A stretch of DNA of 64,000 nt from Paenibacillus auburnensis. Its GTDB lineage: Bacteria; Bacillota; Bacilli; Paenibacillales; Paenibacillaceae. Under the pieces are notes generated by a model, which saw nothing but the letters and a program-made list of their open reading frames with translations, ran no database searches and was not told the DNA's origin. Both the position numbers and the translations under genes were made by a program. Of this stretch, positions 51,707 to 60,855 are shown one piece after another. The stretch is from positions 930,001 through 994,000 of the forward strand of contig NZ_CAKMMG010000001.1 in NCBI RefSeq assembly GCF_927798115.1, written 5' to 3'. The number at the start of each line of letters is the position of its first letter. Within the stretch, counting starts at the first letter, position 1.

Positions 51707-53080
51707 TTATTCTTTATTTGCTTCAAAAGCGGTTTGGTGTTCTTTGGCAACTGCAGCGGAATCCACTTTTTGCACGAACAGGTTCTGGATGCTGCTAAGG
51801 TGTACTTGGGCAGTGGCCGGGTTCATGGTGTTATCAAATGCCAGGTCGCCGCCCTTCACTTGGTTGAACAGGCCAGCAATGTTAACAGCCAGATCAGAGT
51901 AACCGGCAGCTTTCAAATCGCCGTCTACTTTTTGACCGATACCTACTGCATTCTTCAATTCAAATTGTTTCTTAGGATATTCGGAAGCGAAGAAGTTGAG
52001 GAAATCTTTGGTTTCCTGCAGGTGTTCGCTGTTAGCCGAAACTGCAAATGCACTGCCTGGTGCCAGCATAAATTCGTTAGGGTCACCCTTGCCGTTAACT
52101 GTAGGGAATTGGAAGGCTCCAACTTTACCGGCTACAGAAGAAGCGTCAATGGCGCCTGTTTCCCAGGATCCGATGGACCACATTGCGGCTTTACCGGTTT
52201 TGAAAATGTTACCGCCGGCATTGGCATCAATTGAAGTTGCACCGTCAGGGAATGCACCTGCCTGAACCAGCTGCTGGAACGCGTCTACCGCTTCAATGAA
52301 GGCCGGATCTTCAAAGGTCTTCTTGCCGTCCAGCACATCCTGGAGGAATCCTGGACCGCCATTGGTGCGCAGCAGGATGTTCATGAAGAGGAACGAACCT
52401 GTCCAGGAATCCTTTTCACCGATGGCCATTGGGGTAATGCCTTTATCCTTCAGGATTTTGACATCCTGCAGCATTTCTTCGAAGGTAGTTGGTGTATTCT
52501 TGATTCCGGCTTGGTCGAAGAGTTCCTTGTTGTAGTAAACCACTTCGATATTGTTGCCGTCAGGAAGCGCATATACATTGTTATTAAAGCTGTAGTAGTC
52601 CAGCAGACCTTTCTGATAGGTATCCTTCAGGCCATTCTGGTCCAGCATATCGTTCAGCGGTGCGAACAATCCGGCATCTACGAATGGCTTCATTTGTGCG
52701 GCCGGGTTAACAATCGTAATGTCAGGTACTTCTTTAGAAGCTGCCTGTGTTTTCAGTTTCACTTTTTGCTGGTCTGTGTTCAGGGTATCCAGCTCGATTT
52801 TGACATTTGGATGTTCCTTCATGTACTGGTCAGTCAGCTCATGAATCATTTTGTAAGCTGGTGTAGCCGGGTCGGGATAGATGTTCTGGAAGGTGAGCGT
52901 TACTTTTTTGCCGCTGTCCGTAGTTGCAGTAGCCGTGTTGCCGCTGTCAGTGCTCTTCGGTGCGTTAGTGGCTGCGCCTTCATTGCTGTTGTTGTTCGAG
53001 TTCCCGCAAGCTGCCAGGCTGAGTGCCATTACTGCGGTTAATCCGATTGCAAATGACTTCTGCATTTTTGTTTTGACCAT
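51707..53080 (-). CDS. Sugar ABC transporter substrate-binding lipoprotein
   Basis: 457 residues. Type II signal peptide with lipobox SLAAC (Cys about residue 25), Asn/Ser/Thr linker, then an SBP_bac_1-type fold: LTFQNIYPDPATPAYKMIHE, MKPFVDAGLFAPLNDML, GKAAMWSIGSWETGAID and a C-terminal helix region. The first gene of the importer, with a cre-like site 45 bp upstream of its ATG. Substrate unknown; probably an oligosaccharide. Confidence 0.93.
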   Translation of the reverse strand: MVKTKMQKSFAIGLTAVMALSLAACGNSNNNSNEGAATNAPKSTDSGNTATATTDSGKKVTLTFQNIYPDPATPAYKMIHELTDQYMKEHPNVKIELDTLNTDQQKVKLKTQAASKEVPDITIVNPAAQMKPFVDAGLFAPLNDMLDQNGLKDTYQKGLLDYYSFNNNVYALPDGNNIEVVYYNKELFDQAGIKNTPTTFEEMLQDVKILKDKGITPMAIGEKDSWTGSFLFMNILLRTNGGPGFLQDVLDGKKTFEDPAFIEAVDAFQQLVQAGAFPDGATSIDANAGGNIFKTGKAAMWSIGSWETGAIDASSVAGKVGAFQFPTVNGKGDPNEFMLAPGSAFAVSANSEHLQETKDFLNFFASEYPKKQFELKNAVGIGQKVDGDLKAAGYSDLAVNIAGLFNQVKGGDLAFDNTMNPATAQVHLSSIQNLFVQKVDSAAVAKEHQTAFEANKE

Positions 53081-53243
53081 TTGTTTAATGCCCCCTAACT
53101 CGTGATAGGCTTATTATCATCTGATTAAGCGCTTCCAACAAGGTGCGAACTACAGAATAAATGTTTGTTTTTTCTATATATCCGTCTTATCCTTTAAAAG
53201 CCCGTTCTACGGCGGTTTATCGTTTCTTCCGGAGGACGGGGAA
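53081..53243. other. Binding-protein promoter region
   Basis: Promoter region of the ABC operon with a cre-like site at 53124-53137; no gene. Confidence 0.6.
53124..53137. promoter_or_regulatory. cre-like site
   Basis: ATTAAGCGCTTCCA matches the CcpA consensus core (AAGCGCTT) with two end mismatches, about 45 bp upstream of the binding-protein ATG. Confidence 0.5.
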
Positions 53244-53292
53244 AGCAAAAAGCGGCAGCCAATAGGGATCAATCCCTTTATAGCTACCGCCT
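53244..53292 (-). terminator. Intrinsic terminator of the TerB-helicase operon
   Basis: On the minus strand GCGGTAGC / GGCTGCCGC arms with an inner AGGGAT / ATCCCT stem, followed by TTTTTGC. Confidence 0.75.
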
Positions 53293-53385
53293 CTGCCCCG
53301 TGATTTATATGTGTGAAATTGTTAAGTTTGAATCAGCCTACAGATCGTAAGTTCAGCTGAAATAGTAAAATAGTCGATGGTATTG

Positions 53386-55584
53386 TTATTGTCCCCGCTG
53401 CCACTCCTTCAAGACACTCAGCAGTCCGGGAACATCCAGTCCGTCCAGTGAAAAGGCTTTGCGCAGCAGATCATGGGGAATGAATTCATCATACTTCCCG
53501 AGGTAAGGCGCCTCATCAGGCCCGAGCAGAGACAGCGGATCTGTTGCCGCAGTGCTCTCGGCAATGATCTCCTCCTCCAGTGTTTCGGCGTCTGTACGCC
53601 CGGCCACAACCATATAATACGGCTCCATCGGCACGATGGAACGCAGCCCTAGCCTGCCCTTGAGGTTGTTCTTCAGCAGGCGCTCCAGCGTGCGGAACTG
53701 CCGGCTTCCGGCCCAGGGCAGAATGAACATGGAATCACCGCCAGCGGGCAGCACTTCGCGCGTCAGCAGGCCGCTCTCCTTGGCCAGACGGCGTGCCCGT
53801 TCAAGCCTTGCTGCGGCGCTTGGTGCAAGATACGGATAGAGTGCCGTTGATCCCAGCACCTCGCGGATTTTGGCCATGATGCGGGTATGCACATCGCCGC
53901 CTGCACCCAGCCATAAGGTGTCGACCTTGCCGCGCGAGCTTTTGACATAGACCGCTTTGTGCCGGGTGTCAACCTCCTCAATCTTCCACAGCTTGCCGGC
54001 GAGGGTGAAGCAATAGCCGGGCGGCGGGACCGTCGTAATTGAGCCGATTTCCTCGGTGCCGTTATACACCACATGTTCTTCATCGTCCTTGAACACCGCA
54101 TAGAAACGGAAGTTGTTCACGATCTTCTCCCCGGCCAGACCAATCAGCACCGTGCCTTCCTCCATCTTTTCGATATGACCCATGCCGATCATATATTCCA
54201 TAAACGTATCATAGTCAGCGGGATCAATTCCCCGGAAGGAAGGCAGGCTCAGGACTGCCTCCTTCAGATCCTCCGGCTCGGCTTCGCCCATACTCTTCAG
54301 AATGCTCATCGTCTGATGATACAGCAGCCCTACCGGAAGCTGTCGCACGTTCAGCGGCTCGACCCATTTCTCGCGCACGTAGAGCTCGATAACCGCGATC
54401 GCGCGCAGCAGCGTCCACGGCATCCGCGCCGGAAGCTGCGCTTCCTCGTCCTCTTCCTCCGGCGTGACGAAGATCATCTCCGAGGCGGCATCGCCGCGCC
54501 GCCCGGAGCGTCCCAGCCGCTGGACGAAGCTCGCGCAGCTGTAGGGTGCCCCGAGCTGGAGCACGCGCTCCAGCTCGCCAAGGTCAATGCCCAGCTCCAG
54601 CGTAAGCGTCGCTGCGGCCACTGCCGGACCCGGACCCTGCCGGAGCGCGGCTTCCGTCTCTTCGCGCAGCATCGCGGAGATGCTCCCGTGATGCACATGG
54701 AACACATCCCGCTCGCCGCGCTTCGCGGCCATCCGCCGCATCTCCAGGATGGTCTCCTCCGCATCGGTGCGGCTGTTAGTGAAGACCAGCGCCTTCTTCA
54801 GATGCGTATGGTCATAGATGAACCCATAGTAAGCCTGGCGCGCCCGTTCCAGATGCTCGGCTTGCACCTCGTCCCGCGCATCAGGGAACGAGAAATGCTC
54901 GACGCTGAGGCGGAGCTTGCGTCCCCCTTGCGGCGCCGAGACCTCCACGCTCTCCCGCGTTCCGGCAGCCAGCCATTCCGTCACGGAGGCGTAGTCGCTG
55001 AGCGTGGCGGAGAGACCGATCCGGCGCGGATGGCAGCAGGCCATCCGCGAGATCCGCGCCAGCTGGCTGAGCACCTGGATCCCACGGTCCGCGCCCATAA
55101 ACGCATGCACTTCATCGACAATGATGAAGCGCAGATCATGGAACAAGGCCGGAATGGCGTTCGGCCTGTTCATGAGCAGACCTTCCAGCGACTCCGGGGT
55201 AATCTGGAGTACGCCAGAAGGCTTCTGCATCAGCTTCGTCTTATCCGCCTGCGGCACGTCGCCATGCCAGTGCCAGACCGGGATGTTGCCTTCGCGCAGC
55301 AAATCATTTAACCGTGTGAATTGATCATTAATCAGCGCTTTGAGCGGCGCAATATATAGGATTCCCACGGAGCCGGACGGGCGCTCGTATAGCTCGGTCA
55401 GCGCCGGAAAAAAAGCCGCCTCCGTCTTGCCGGAAGCCGTGCCGGAGGCAATCAGGAGATGATGCGGCGTATCGAACAGCACGCGGCAGGCATCTACCTG
55501 CGCCTCACGCAGTGTCTCCCAGCGGTTCTTATAGATGAATTCTTTAATGAAAGGAGCCAGCCTGTAGAACGGATTGTCACTCAT
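53386..55584 (-). CDS. DEVH-box helicase, Lhr/BrxHI-like
   Basis: 732 residues. Superfamily 2 helicase: Walker A GTASGKTEAAF, motif Ia IAPLKALIND, Walker B/II VDEVHAF (DEVH), motif III SATLSDYAS, motif IV-V ALVFTNSRTDAEE and ELGIDLGELERV, motif VI VQRLGRSGRRGDA. A C-terminal region of about 330 residues has no motif I can name but resembles Lhr-like helicases. It overlaps the ATPase gene by 4 bp. The combination with a DUF2791 ATPase is that of BrxHI and BrxD in type 2 BREX, but the other BREX genes are absent. Confidence 0.88.
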   Translation of the reverse strand: MSDNPFYRLAPFIKEFIYKNRWETLREAQVDACRVLFDTPHHLLIASGTASGKTEAAFFPALTELYERPSGSVGILYIAPLKALINDQFTRLNDLLREGNIPVWHWHGDVPQADKTKLMQKPSGVLQITPESLEGLLMNRPNAIPALFHDLRFIIVDEVHAFMGADRGIQVLSQLARISRMACCHPRRIGLSATLSDYASVTEWLAAGTRESVEVSAPQGGRKLRLSVEHFSFPDARDEVQAEHLERARQAYYGFIYDHTHLKKALVFTNSRTDAEETILEMRRMAAKRGERDVFHVHHGSISAMLREETEAALRQGPGPAVAAATLTLELGIDLGELERVLQLGAPYSCASFVQRLGRSGRRGDAASEMIFVTPEEEDEEAQLPARMPWTLLRAIAVIELYVREKWVEPLNVRQLPVGLLYHQTMSILKSMGEAEPEDLKEAVLSLPSFRGIDPADYDTFMEYMIGMGHIEKMEEGTVLIGLAGEKIVNNFRFYAVFKDDEEHVVYNGTEEIGSITTVPPPGYCFTLAGKLWKIEEVDTRHKAVYVKSSRGKVDTLWLGAGGDVHTRIMAKIREVLGSTALYPYLAPSAAARLERARRLAKESGLLTREVLPAGGDSMFILPWAGSRQFRTLERLLKNNLKGRLGLRSIVPMEPYYMVVAGRTDAETLEEEIIAESTAATDPLSLLGPDEAPYLGKYDEFIPHDLLRKAFSLDGLDVPGLLSVLKEWQRGQ

Positions 55585-56900
55585 AGGTCAAACTCCGCGA
55601 GCAGCCCGTCCAGCTCATTCTCTTCTGCAGCAGCCGGTTTGGATGTCCGTTCGCCAACCAGCTTCTCGAAGGAAACCTCCGGGTGCTGGCTGAGCGTATG
55701 CAGCAGGTCCATGAAGTCACGCACGACTTCGCGCGGAGTCAGTAGCTCGTCCGCGCCGAGTCTGCCGACAGCCTCCTCCATGAAATGCACCAGCTGTTCC
55801 TGTGTCAGCCTGGACTCATAACCGTAATGCAGGGCATGTATATCCCGCAGCTTCTGCAGCAGCACCAGTATCTCTTCATGCGAGAGCATCTCCAGCGCAA
55901 TGATCGGGCCGGTGAAGTTGTTCAGTCCGGCTGCGCCGTACCGCCCGGCAACAAGCCGGGAACGAAGTGCTTCGTAGCTGAACAGGCCGCGGCGTCCGTC
56001 CTCAACGAATTGCGGGGTGCCCCCGATGAAGATCCCGAGGCGTTCGGCCTTACCCTGCATGGTGTCATTGAACATGGTCAGCAGCTTCTCATAGTTGCTC
56101 TGGCGGGAGATGCTGTTCGTGATCTTATAGAGATTCACGCCTTCATCAATGAACAGCAGCAGCCCCTTATAACCGATCGCACCGGTGAATTCTGCCCAAA
56201 GCTTCATATAATCGTACCAGTTGTCATCGTCGATAATCACGCCTACACCCAGCGCCTTCCGCGCCTCTGTTCGGGTGGCGAACTCGCCGCGCAGCCAGCG
56301 CAGCGCATCCTGCTTCAGCTCATCTTCTCCATGCTTATGCCCGTTCCAATACGCGGCCAGCACCTTGGCAAAATCAAAGCCGTGCACCAATCCGCGCATC
56401 TCGGAAGCCACGGTATAGATCCGCTGCTCCACCTCTTCCCCAAGCTGCGGGGAATCCGGCAAATAACCGTTCTCCTTCATCACCGCCTGCTGGAGGGTAA
56501 CAATCCATTTCTGCAGCATGATTTCCAGAGCACCGCCATCAGGACGTGTGCGTGTCGATAGGTGGCTCATCAGCTCCCGGTAGGTTCCCAGGCCCTGCCC
56601 CTTGGTTCCGACCAGCCTGCGTTCCGGCGAAAGATCGGCATCAGCGACTACAAAGTCCCGGTCCATCGCATAGTTACGGATAATCTGCAGCAGAAAGCTT
56701 TTGCCACTGCCGAATTTACCGGTGATCAGCTTGAAGGCGGCGCCTCCTTCGGCAATATTGTCCATATCTCGGAGTATCGCTTCCACTTCCGGCCGGCGGC
56801 CGACTGCAATGTGCTCCAGCCCGATTCGCGGCACTACCCCTGCGGTCAACGAGTTAACCAGCGCCGTTGTCATGCGTTTTGGTATTTTCAATTCATTCAT
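55581..56900 (-). CDS. DUF2791 P-loop ATPase, BrxD-like
   Basis: 439 residues from the ATG at 56900, which follows GAGGTGAATTCCGGA; a 14-residue longer frame overlaps the TerB gene. N-terminal IPKRMTTALVNSLTAGVVPR is typical of the family. Walker A is ITGKFGSGKSFLLQ (about residue 77), and Walker B is GLLLFIDEGVNLYKI (about residue 215), followed by a sensor-like region FIGGTPQFVEDGRRG. Members are annotated as BREX ATP-binding BrxD or DUF2791. It lies 8 bp after the TerB gene and overlaps the helicase gene, so the three genes are one operon. Confidence 0.88.
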   Translation of the reverse strand: MNELKIPKRMTTALVNSLTAGVVPRIGLEHIAVGRRPEVEAILRDMDNIAEGGAAFKLITGKFGSGKSFLLQIIRNYAMDRDFVVADADLSPERRLVGTKGQGLGTYRELMSHLSTRTRPDGGALEIMLQKWIVTLQQAVMKENGYLPDSPQLGEEVEQRIYTVASEMRGLVHGFDFAKVLAAYWNGHKHGEDELKQDALRWLRGEFATRTEARKALGVGVIIDDDNWYDYMKLWAEFTGAIGYKGLLLFIDEGVNLYKITNSISRQSNYEKLLTMFNDTMQGKAERLGIFIGGTPQFVEDGRRGLFSYEALRSRLVAGRYGAAGLNNFTGPIIALEMLSHEEILVLLQKLRDIHALHYGYESRLTQEQLVHFMEEAVGRLGADELLTPREVVRDFMDLLHTLSQHPEVSFEKLVGERTSKPAAAEENELDGLLAEFDL

Positions 56901-56908
56901 TCCGGAAT

Positions 56909-58492
56909 TCACCTCATTAAATAGTGCAGCATAGGAATCCATTCTTCAGCTACTTGTTCTCCATCGACCAGCAAATCACCGAGGAGGTTCATTGCAAGCT
57001 CATTGATTTCATCAAACAGCAGCTCCGGCATCGTTCCTGCGGCAGCTGCTAATTTGTTCACCGTGTAGAGCCCTTCCTCTTCAGCCAGCGCTAGCACCGC
57101 TTCACGCTGCAGTGGAGTCAGCTCTGCATTAAACTGTTCCCATTCCGGATGTTCCCCGGCTTCAGTTTGCGCGATCACAGTTTCCATGATATCCGCCACT
57201 GCCTCCGGTTCATCCGGCTCTACGCCAGTAACTTGTTCAGCGGGTATGTCCGTCTGCTGTTCAATCATTTCCGGCTCAGCATTCTCATAGTTATTTTCCG
57301 GCTCAGCTGATTCCTCCACCGTTAGCAGCGTGCGAACCACCTCGGAATCGTTCTGCAGTTGCTCCAGCTTCCGCTGATCAATGATAACTGCTGGCCCCTT
57401 CGCTTCCTGCTCAGCTTTGCGGAACTCCCGCTGCAGATACTTGCTGATCAGCTCGTCCATGTCCGCATCGACCTTAATATCCTTCAGCCGTCCGCGATAG
57501 CCCATCAGCTCCCGCAACTTATTCTCGGTCAGACGGAACAAGCGGGTGATCAGGCTGCGTAGCGGCGGTGATTTGCTGATCCTTACAACAGGTACAAGCA
57601 CTGAATAGCCATAGAGTGAGATGTCATATACTGCACTGCGGAACAAATACCGCTCTCTCATTACCACCGGACCCGGCGGAAACATCTCTATCAGATTCGA
57701 TCCGTGCTTGCGGGCGACATAAGCATCGATTAGAGCCACAACCAGAGGGATGTATCGTTCGGCAGCTTCTTTACCCTCACCTAAATAGAACTTGGATTTG
57801 CTGATATCATAGTCAGACATCACCGTTAAGACTTCGAAGGTCAGCTGCTCCGGGGCAGCTGTCAGGCAGCGCATTAATTCAATCTCTGCCAGATCACCAG
57901 CAAGTCCGCGGGAACGGGCAACGATGCCCGACAGCGGAACCTCCAGCTTATGGACGAAAGCGAAGTCGGCCATCCAGCCGCCGAGATATTGATCCAGCCG
58001 TTTGTACTGATCCCTGTACGCTTCCCATATCTGGCCAAGCTGGCGGTAACCGTCCTGCGGATCTGTCCAGCCCACCCCGTTGATCAGCTCATACACATGC
58101 AGAAAGATATAGGAAAGATCCGTCTTAGGATACCTTCCCTGCCTCACCTCATCCCGCCAAAAGAAATACCATCTGCTCTGTGCTCCGGTCATATGCCCGT
58201 AGGTAGGCCAATAGCTCTTAAAGGGGACAAACAGCGCCGCTGGCCCCTTTTCTCCGGCCAATTCCCTGGCACGTGCTACGAATTGGCTTTCTGTTGTCGT
58301 CACCGGTTCAGGCTTCTCGTCCATATCCCAGAGCTGAATCTGCACCGCATCCTCTGAACTTTTTTGGGGTTTAGCGGCGGTAGGGATGGTTGTCCCGGAT
58401 TTCACTTCACTACGCGGAGGGATAGGAACGTTCTGCTCCGTACTTTCCCAGACCAGTTCCGTAAAATGCGGCTGGTTCCTTTCACTTGTCAT
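56909..58492 (-). CDS. TerB-N/TerB-C domain protein
   Basis: 527 residues (start ATG 58492 with GGAG 8 bases away; 58498 and GTG 58501 are alternatives). N-terminal low-complexity tail, then the TerB-N domain (about 80-300), seen in FKSYWPTYGHMTGAQSRWYF and DLSYIFLHVYELINGVGWTD. Middle region with helical segments (LFRLTENKLRELMGYRGRLK). After an acidic linker a TerB-C-like domain closes the protein (LTPLQREAVLALAEEEGLYT, LLFDEINELAMNLLGDLLVD). TerB-N/C proteins are known from tellurite/Ter-type stress systems and co-occur with DUF2791 ATPases and helicases. First gene of the operon. Confidence 0.85.
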   Translation of the reverse strand: MTSERNQPHFTELVWESTEQNVPIPPRSEVKSGTTIPTAAKPQKSSEDAVQIQLWDMDEKPEPVTTTESQFVARARELAGEKGPAALFVPFKSYWPTYGHMTGAQSRWYFFWRDEVRQGRYPKTDLSYIFLHVYELINGVGWTDPQDGYRQLGQIWEAYRDQYKRLDQYLGGWMADFAFVHKLEVPLSGIVARSRGLAGDLAEIELMRCLTAAPEQLTFEVLTVMSDYDISKSKFYLGEGKEAAERYIPLVVALIDAYVARKHGSNLIEMFPPGPVVMRERYLFRSAVYDISLYGYSVLVPVVRISKSPPLRSLITRLFRLTENKLRELMGYRGRLKDIKVDADMDELISKYLQREFRKAEQEAKGPAVIIDQRKLEQLQNDSEVVRTLLTVEESAEPENNYENAEPEMIEQQTDIPAEQVTGVEPDEPEAVADIMETVIAQTEAGEHPEWEQFNAELTPLQREAVLALAEEEGLYTVNKLAAAAGTMPELLFDEINELAMNLLGDLLVDGEQVAEEWIPMLHYLMR

Positions 58493-58542
58493 CTTCATCA
58501 CTCCAATTCACTGACGGCAGACACGATCTCATCCAGATCTTA

Positions 58543-58583
58543 TGAAAAAACGGTCCTGTTCACATGGTGTGAAGGAACCGTTC
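58543..58583 (-). terminator. Intrinsic terminator of niaP
   Basis: On the minus strand AACGGTTCCTTCACA / TGTGAACAGGACCGTT stem (two mismatches), then T6. It isolates niaP from the TerB operon. Confidence 0.85.
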
Positions 58584-58679
58584 TGTTCGCGAATTATCCG
58601 AGCCTCTTGTACAATTCACTATTCATATTAGCATTGTTGCCGGAATGACTTCAAGTAGCAGATAGACAAGTTTGTGTAC

Positions 58680-59894
58680 CTATTCGAGTTCGATCCCTTT
58701 AGTCTCTTTCCCCAGCAGCAGCACTGCAAATGCACCAATGACAATCGTTACGAAAAACAGCATGAATATCGAGCTGATGCCGACAGATTTTCCTACGAGC
58801 ACACCGACCAGCAGCGGAGCCAGAATCCCGCCGATCCGGCCAAAGGAGGTAGCCAGCCCCGCACCTGTGGAGCGGATGGCTGTCGGATACAGCTCAGGAG
58901 TGTAGGCATACATACCGCCCCATGCGCCGAGATTGAAGAATGATAGGCAGATCCCGGCAGCCATCAGCATGCCTTCTGTCGTCGCGTTACCGAACCAGGC
59001 AGCACTACCAGCAGTCAGCAGTAAATAAATAACAAGCACAAACTTACGCCCGAACTTCTCTATGAAATACGCGGCTGTGAAATACCCAGGCAGCTGAGCG
59101 AGCGTCATGATGAGCACGTATTCGAAGCTCTTGACGAGGCTGAATCCTTTCAGCACCATCACCGTAGGAAGCCACAGGAACATTCCATAGTAAGAAAAGA
59201 CAACCGTGAACCAAAGAATCCATAGCATAATCGTCGAACGGCGGTATTCCGGCGACCAGACGGCAGCAATCCGCTTACCCAGCGGTACCGGTGCTTTTTT
59301 CTTCATTTCCGCAAACCGCGGAGAATCCTCGATGGCACGGCGTAAATAAAGAGCGTATAACGCCGGAACGGCCCCTATGGCAAAAGCTACACGCCAGCCG
59401 TAATCCGGAATGACGAAATAGGCGATTAAGGCCGCAGCGATCCAGCCCACCGCCCAGAAGCTCTCCAGAAGGACGACAGCCCTTCCTCTTTCCGCAGCAG
59501 GCATACTTTCGGATACCAGCGTTGAAGCAACGGGTAATTCTCCGCCCAGGCCGAACCCGGCAATAAACCGCAGTACACACAGTATGGCAAAGCCTGCCGC
59601 AAAAGCTGATAAGCCGCTCGCCAGGGAGAAGATCAGCAGCGTCCATAACAGCACCGATTTTCGGCCGAAACGGTCGGCCAGAATGCCCGCAGCCGCAGCA
59701 CCGGCTGCCATCCCTAGAGAATTTATACTGGTTAAGAGTCCGATCTTCTCCGGACCCAGCTCCCACTCTTTGGCCAGCGCGGCTACGACAAACGAGATCA
59801 TCCCGACATCCATGGCGTCGAACATCCAGCTTAAACCAGCGCTCAGCAGCAGCTTGCGCCTCTTCGGATCGCGCAGCAGCGTCATTTGATTCAT
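58680..59894 (-). CDS. niaP: Nicotinate transporter NiaP (MFS)
   Basis: 404 residues, 12 membrane helices. The ATG at 59894 has AGAGGTG 7 bases away; the TTG at 59900 is too close to it. Resembles B. subtilis NiaP (YceI) nearly throughout as I recall it: SWMFDAMDVGMISFVVAALA, GGELPVASTLVSESMP, VVLLESFWAVGWIAAALIAY, FSYYGMFLWLPTVM, FEYVLIMTLAQLPGYF and YAYTPELYPTAIRSTG. It imports nicotinic acid for NAD synthesis. Monocistronic with its own terminator; no NiaR/NiaX box was recognised. Confidence 0.9.
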   Translation of the reverse strand: MNQMTLLRDPKRRKLLLSAGLSWMFDAMDVGMISFVVAALAKEWELGPEKIGLLTSINSLGMAAGAAAAGILADRFGRKSVLLWTLLIFSLASGLSAFAAGFAILCVLRFIAGFGLGGELPVASTLVSESMPAAERGRAVVLLESFWAVGWIAAALIAYFVIPDYGWRVAFAIGAVPALYALYLRRAIEDSPRFAEMKKKAPVPLGKRIAAVWSPEYRRSTIMLWILWFTVVFSYYGMFLWLPTVMVLKGFSLVKSFEYVLIMTLAQLPGYFTAAYFIEKFGRKFVLVIYLLLTAGSAAWFGNATTEGMLMAAGICLSFFNLGAWGGMYAYTPELYPTAIRSTGAGLATSFGRIGGILAPLLVGVLVGKSVGISSIFMLFFVTIVIGAFAVLLLGKETKGIELE

Positions 59895-59972
59895 CCTCAA
59901 GCACCTCTTTCTAACTCCGACTATTCTACCTGGAACGATTTGTTACTCCTACACATTTTAATTTTGCAATGA

Positions 59973-60740
59973 TTAAAAATCAAGGAATAACGCAGCATTA
60001 AAGTATTGCCTAGCCAGTGACTGAAAATAACAGGTCTGCACGGAAATTGCCGCAATCATCAGCATGTTCTGTACAGCGTCCTTTTGCGACCGTGTGAGAT
60101 GCGTAAGCCTGTCCATTCTTTTCTCCAGAAATCCAATGATGGTTCTGTCCGTTTTCCAGGAATATTCCTTATGGGCACTCCGTTCAGCGATCCCCTGTGC
60201 CTGCAGAGCCGGACTTGTCTTGAGGTCCTCAAACAGCTCGGCATACCCGTAGTACAGTTCCGCTGGTTCAATCAGATCATCATCATCACGTTCGGGCTTC
60301 AGGAACAGGATGCAGAAGAGCTGGCGGATGCTCTCGAAATCAAGCACTGCTTTGAGGTCGTCTATTATAAACAGAAGCGCGGCCTGATTCACAGAATATT
60401 TCTTCCCTTCCCGCGGTGATCCTAAATATTCTTTGAAATCGCGTTTCACCCAGTTCTGCATAGCGGTAACAGATAATGTGGAATACTCAATCAGATGTCC
60501 CAGGGCAGCAATATCTGCAAGTGATAGGCCTCTGACTCTGGTACCTTTTATAATTTTCTGCAGGATCGGAGGGATATCCGTAGATAAAAAAGCAGGCAGG
60601 GATAATCCCTTCTGCACCTCTTCCTGATGGAATTTTGTCCAGGCTTCTTGCAGTATAGACAACGGCTTCCGTTCTCCATTTTCAGTCAGGGATAGCAGCA
60701 GACCTGACATTTCTTTGCGGCTCAAAGTAAAAGCTTCCAT
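59973..60740 (-). CDS. DUF1836-domain protein
   Basis: 255 residues from the ATG at 60740, which has AAGGGGTG 6 bases upstream; the ATG at 60797 has none. DUF1836 marks: LPAFLSTDIPPILQKIIKGT, SLADIAALGHLIEYSTLS, TAMQNWVKRDFKEYLGSP, GKKYSVNQAALLFIIDDLKA. The domain looks MerR-like in its HTH part and is presumed to bind DNA, but no target is known. Divergent from the CorC-like gene, with a palindrome in between. Confidence 0.88.
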   Translation of the reverse strand: MEAFTLSRKEMSGLLLSLTENGERKPLSILQEAWTKFHQEEVQKGLSLPAFLSTDIPPILQKIIKGTRVRGLSLADIAALGHLIEYSTLSVTAMQNWVKRDFKEYLGSPREGKKYSVNQAALLFIIDDLKAVLDFESIRQLFCILFLKPERDDDDLIEPAELYYGYAELFEDLKTSPALQAQGIAERSAHKEYSWKTDRTIIGFLEKRMDRLTHLTRSQKDAVQNMLMIAAISVQTCYFQSLARQYFNAALFLDF

Positions 60741-60790
60741 AGATGGCACCCCTTCGCCATTTGATTTTTCGTTTAAAAGTTCGTACAATA

Positions 60791-60804
60791 AGTTCATATG
60801 AACT
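60791..60804. promoter_or_regulatory. Palindrome between divergent genes
   Basis: AGTTCATATGAACT, a perfect 14-bp palindrome midway between the DUF1836 and CorC-like genes; a candidate operator, perhaps for the DUF1836 protein. Confidence 0.5.
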
Positions 60805-60855
60805 CATAATATGAGTATAACCTATTTTAAAGACGAGAGGGATGGTAAAGATTTT

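Noticed and set aside
54073-55311. 412-codon plus-strand frame over the helicase gene
   Set aside because: Antisense to a clearly motif-bearing helicase; no binding site and no recognisable fold. A frame left open by GC-rich codon use.
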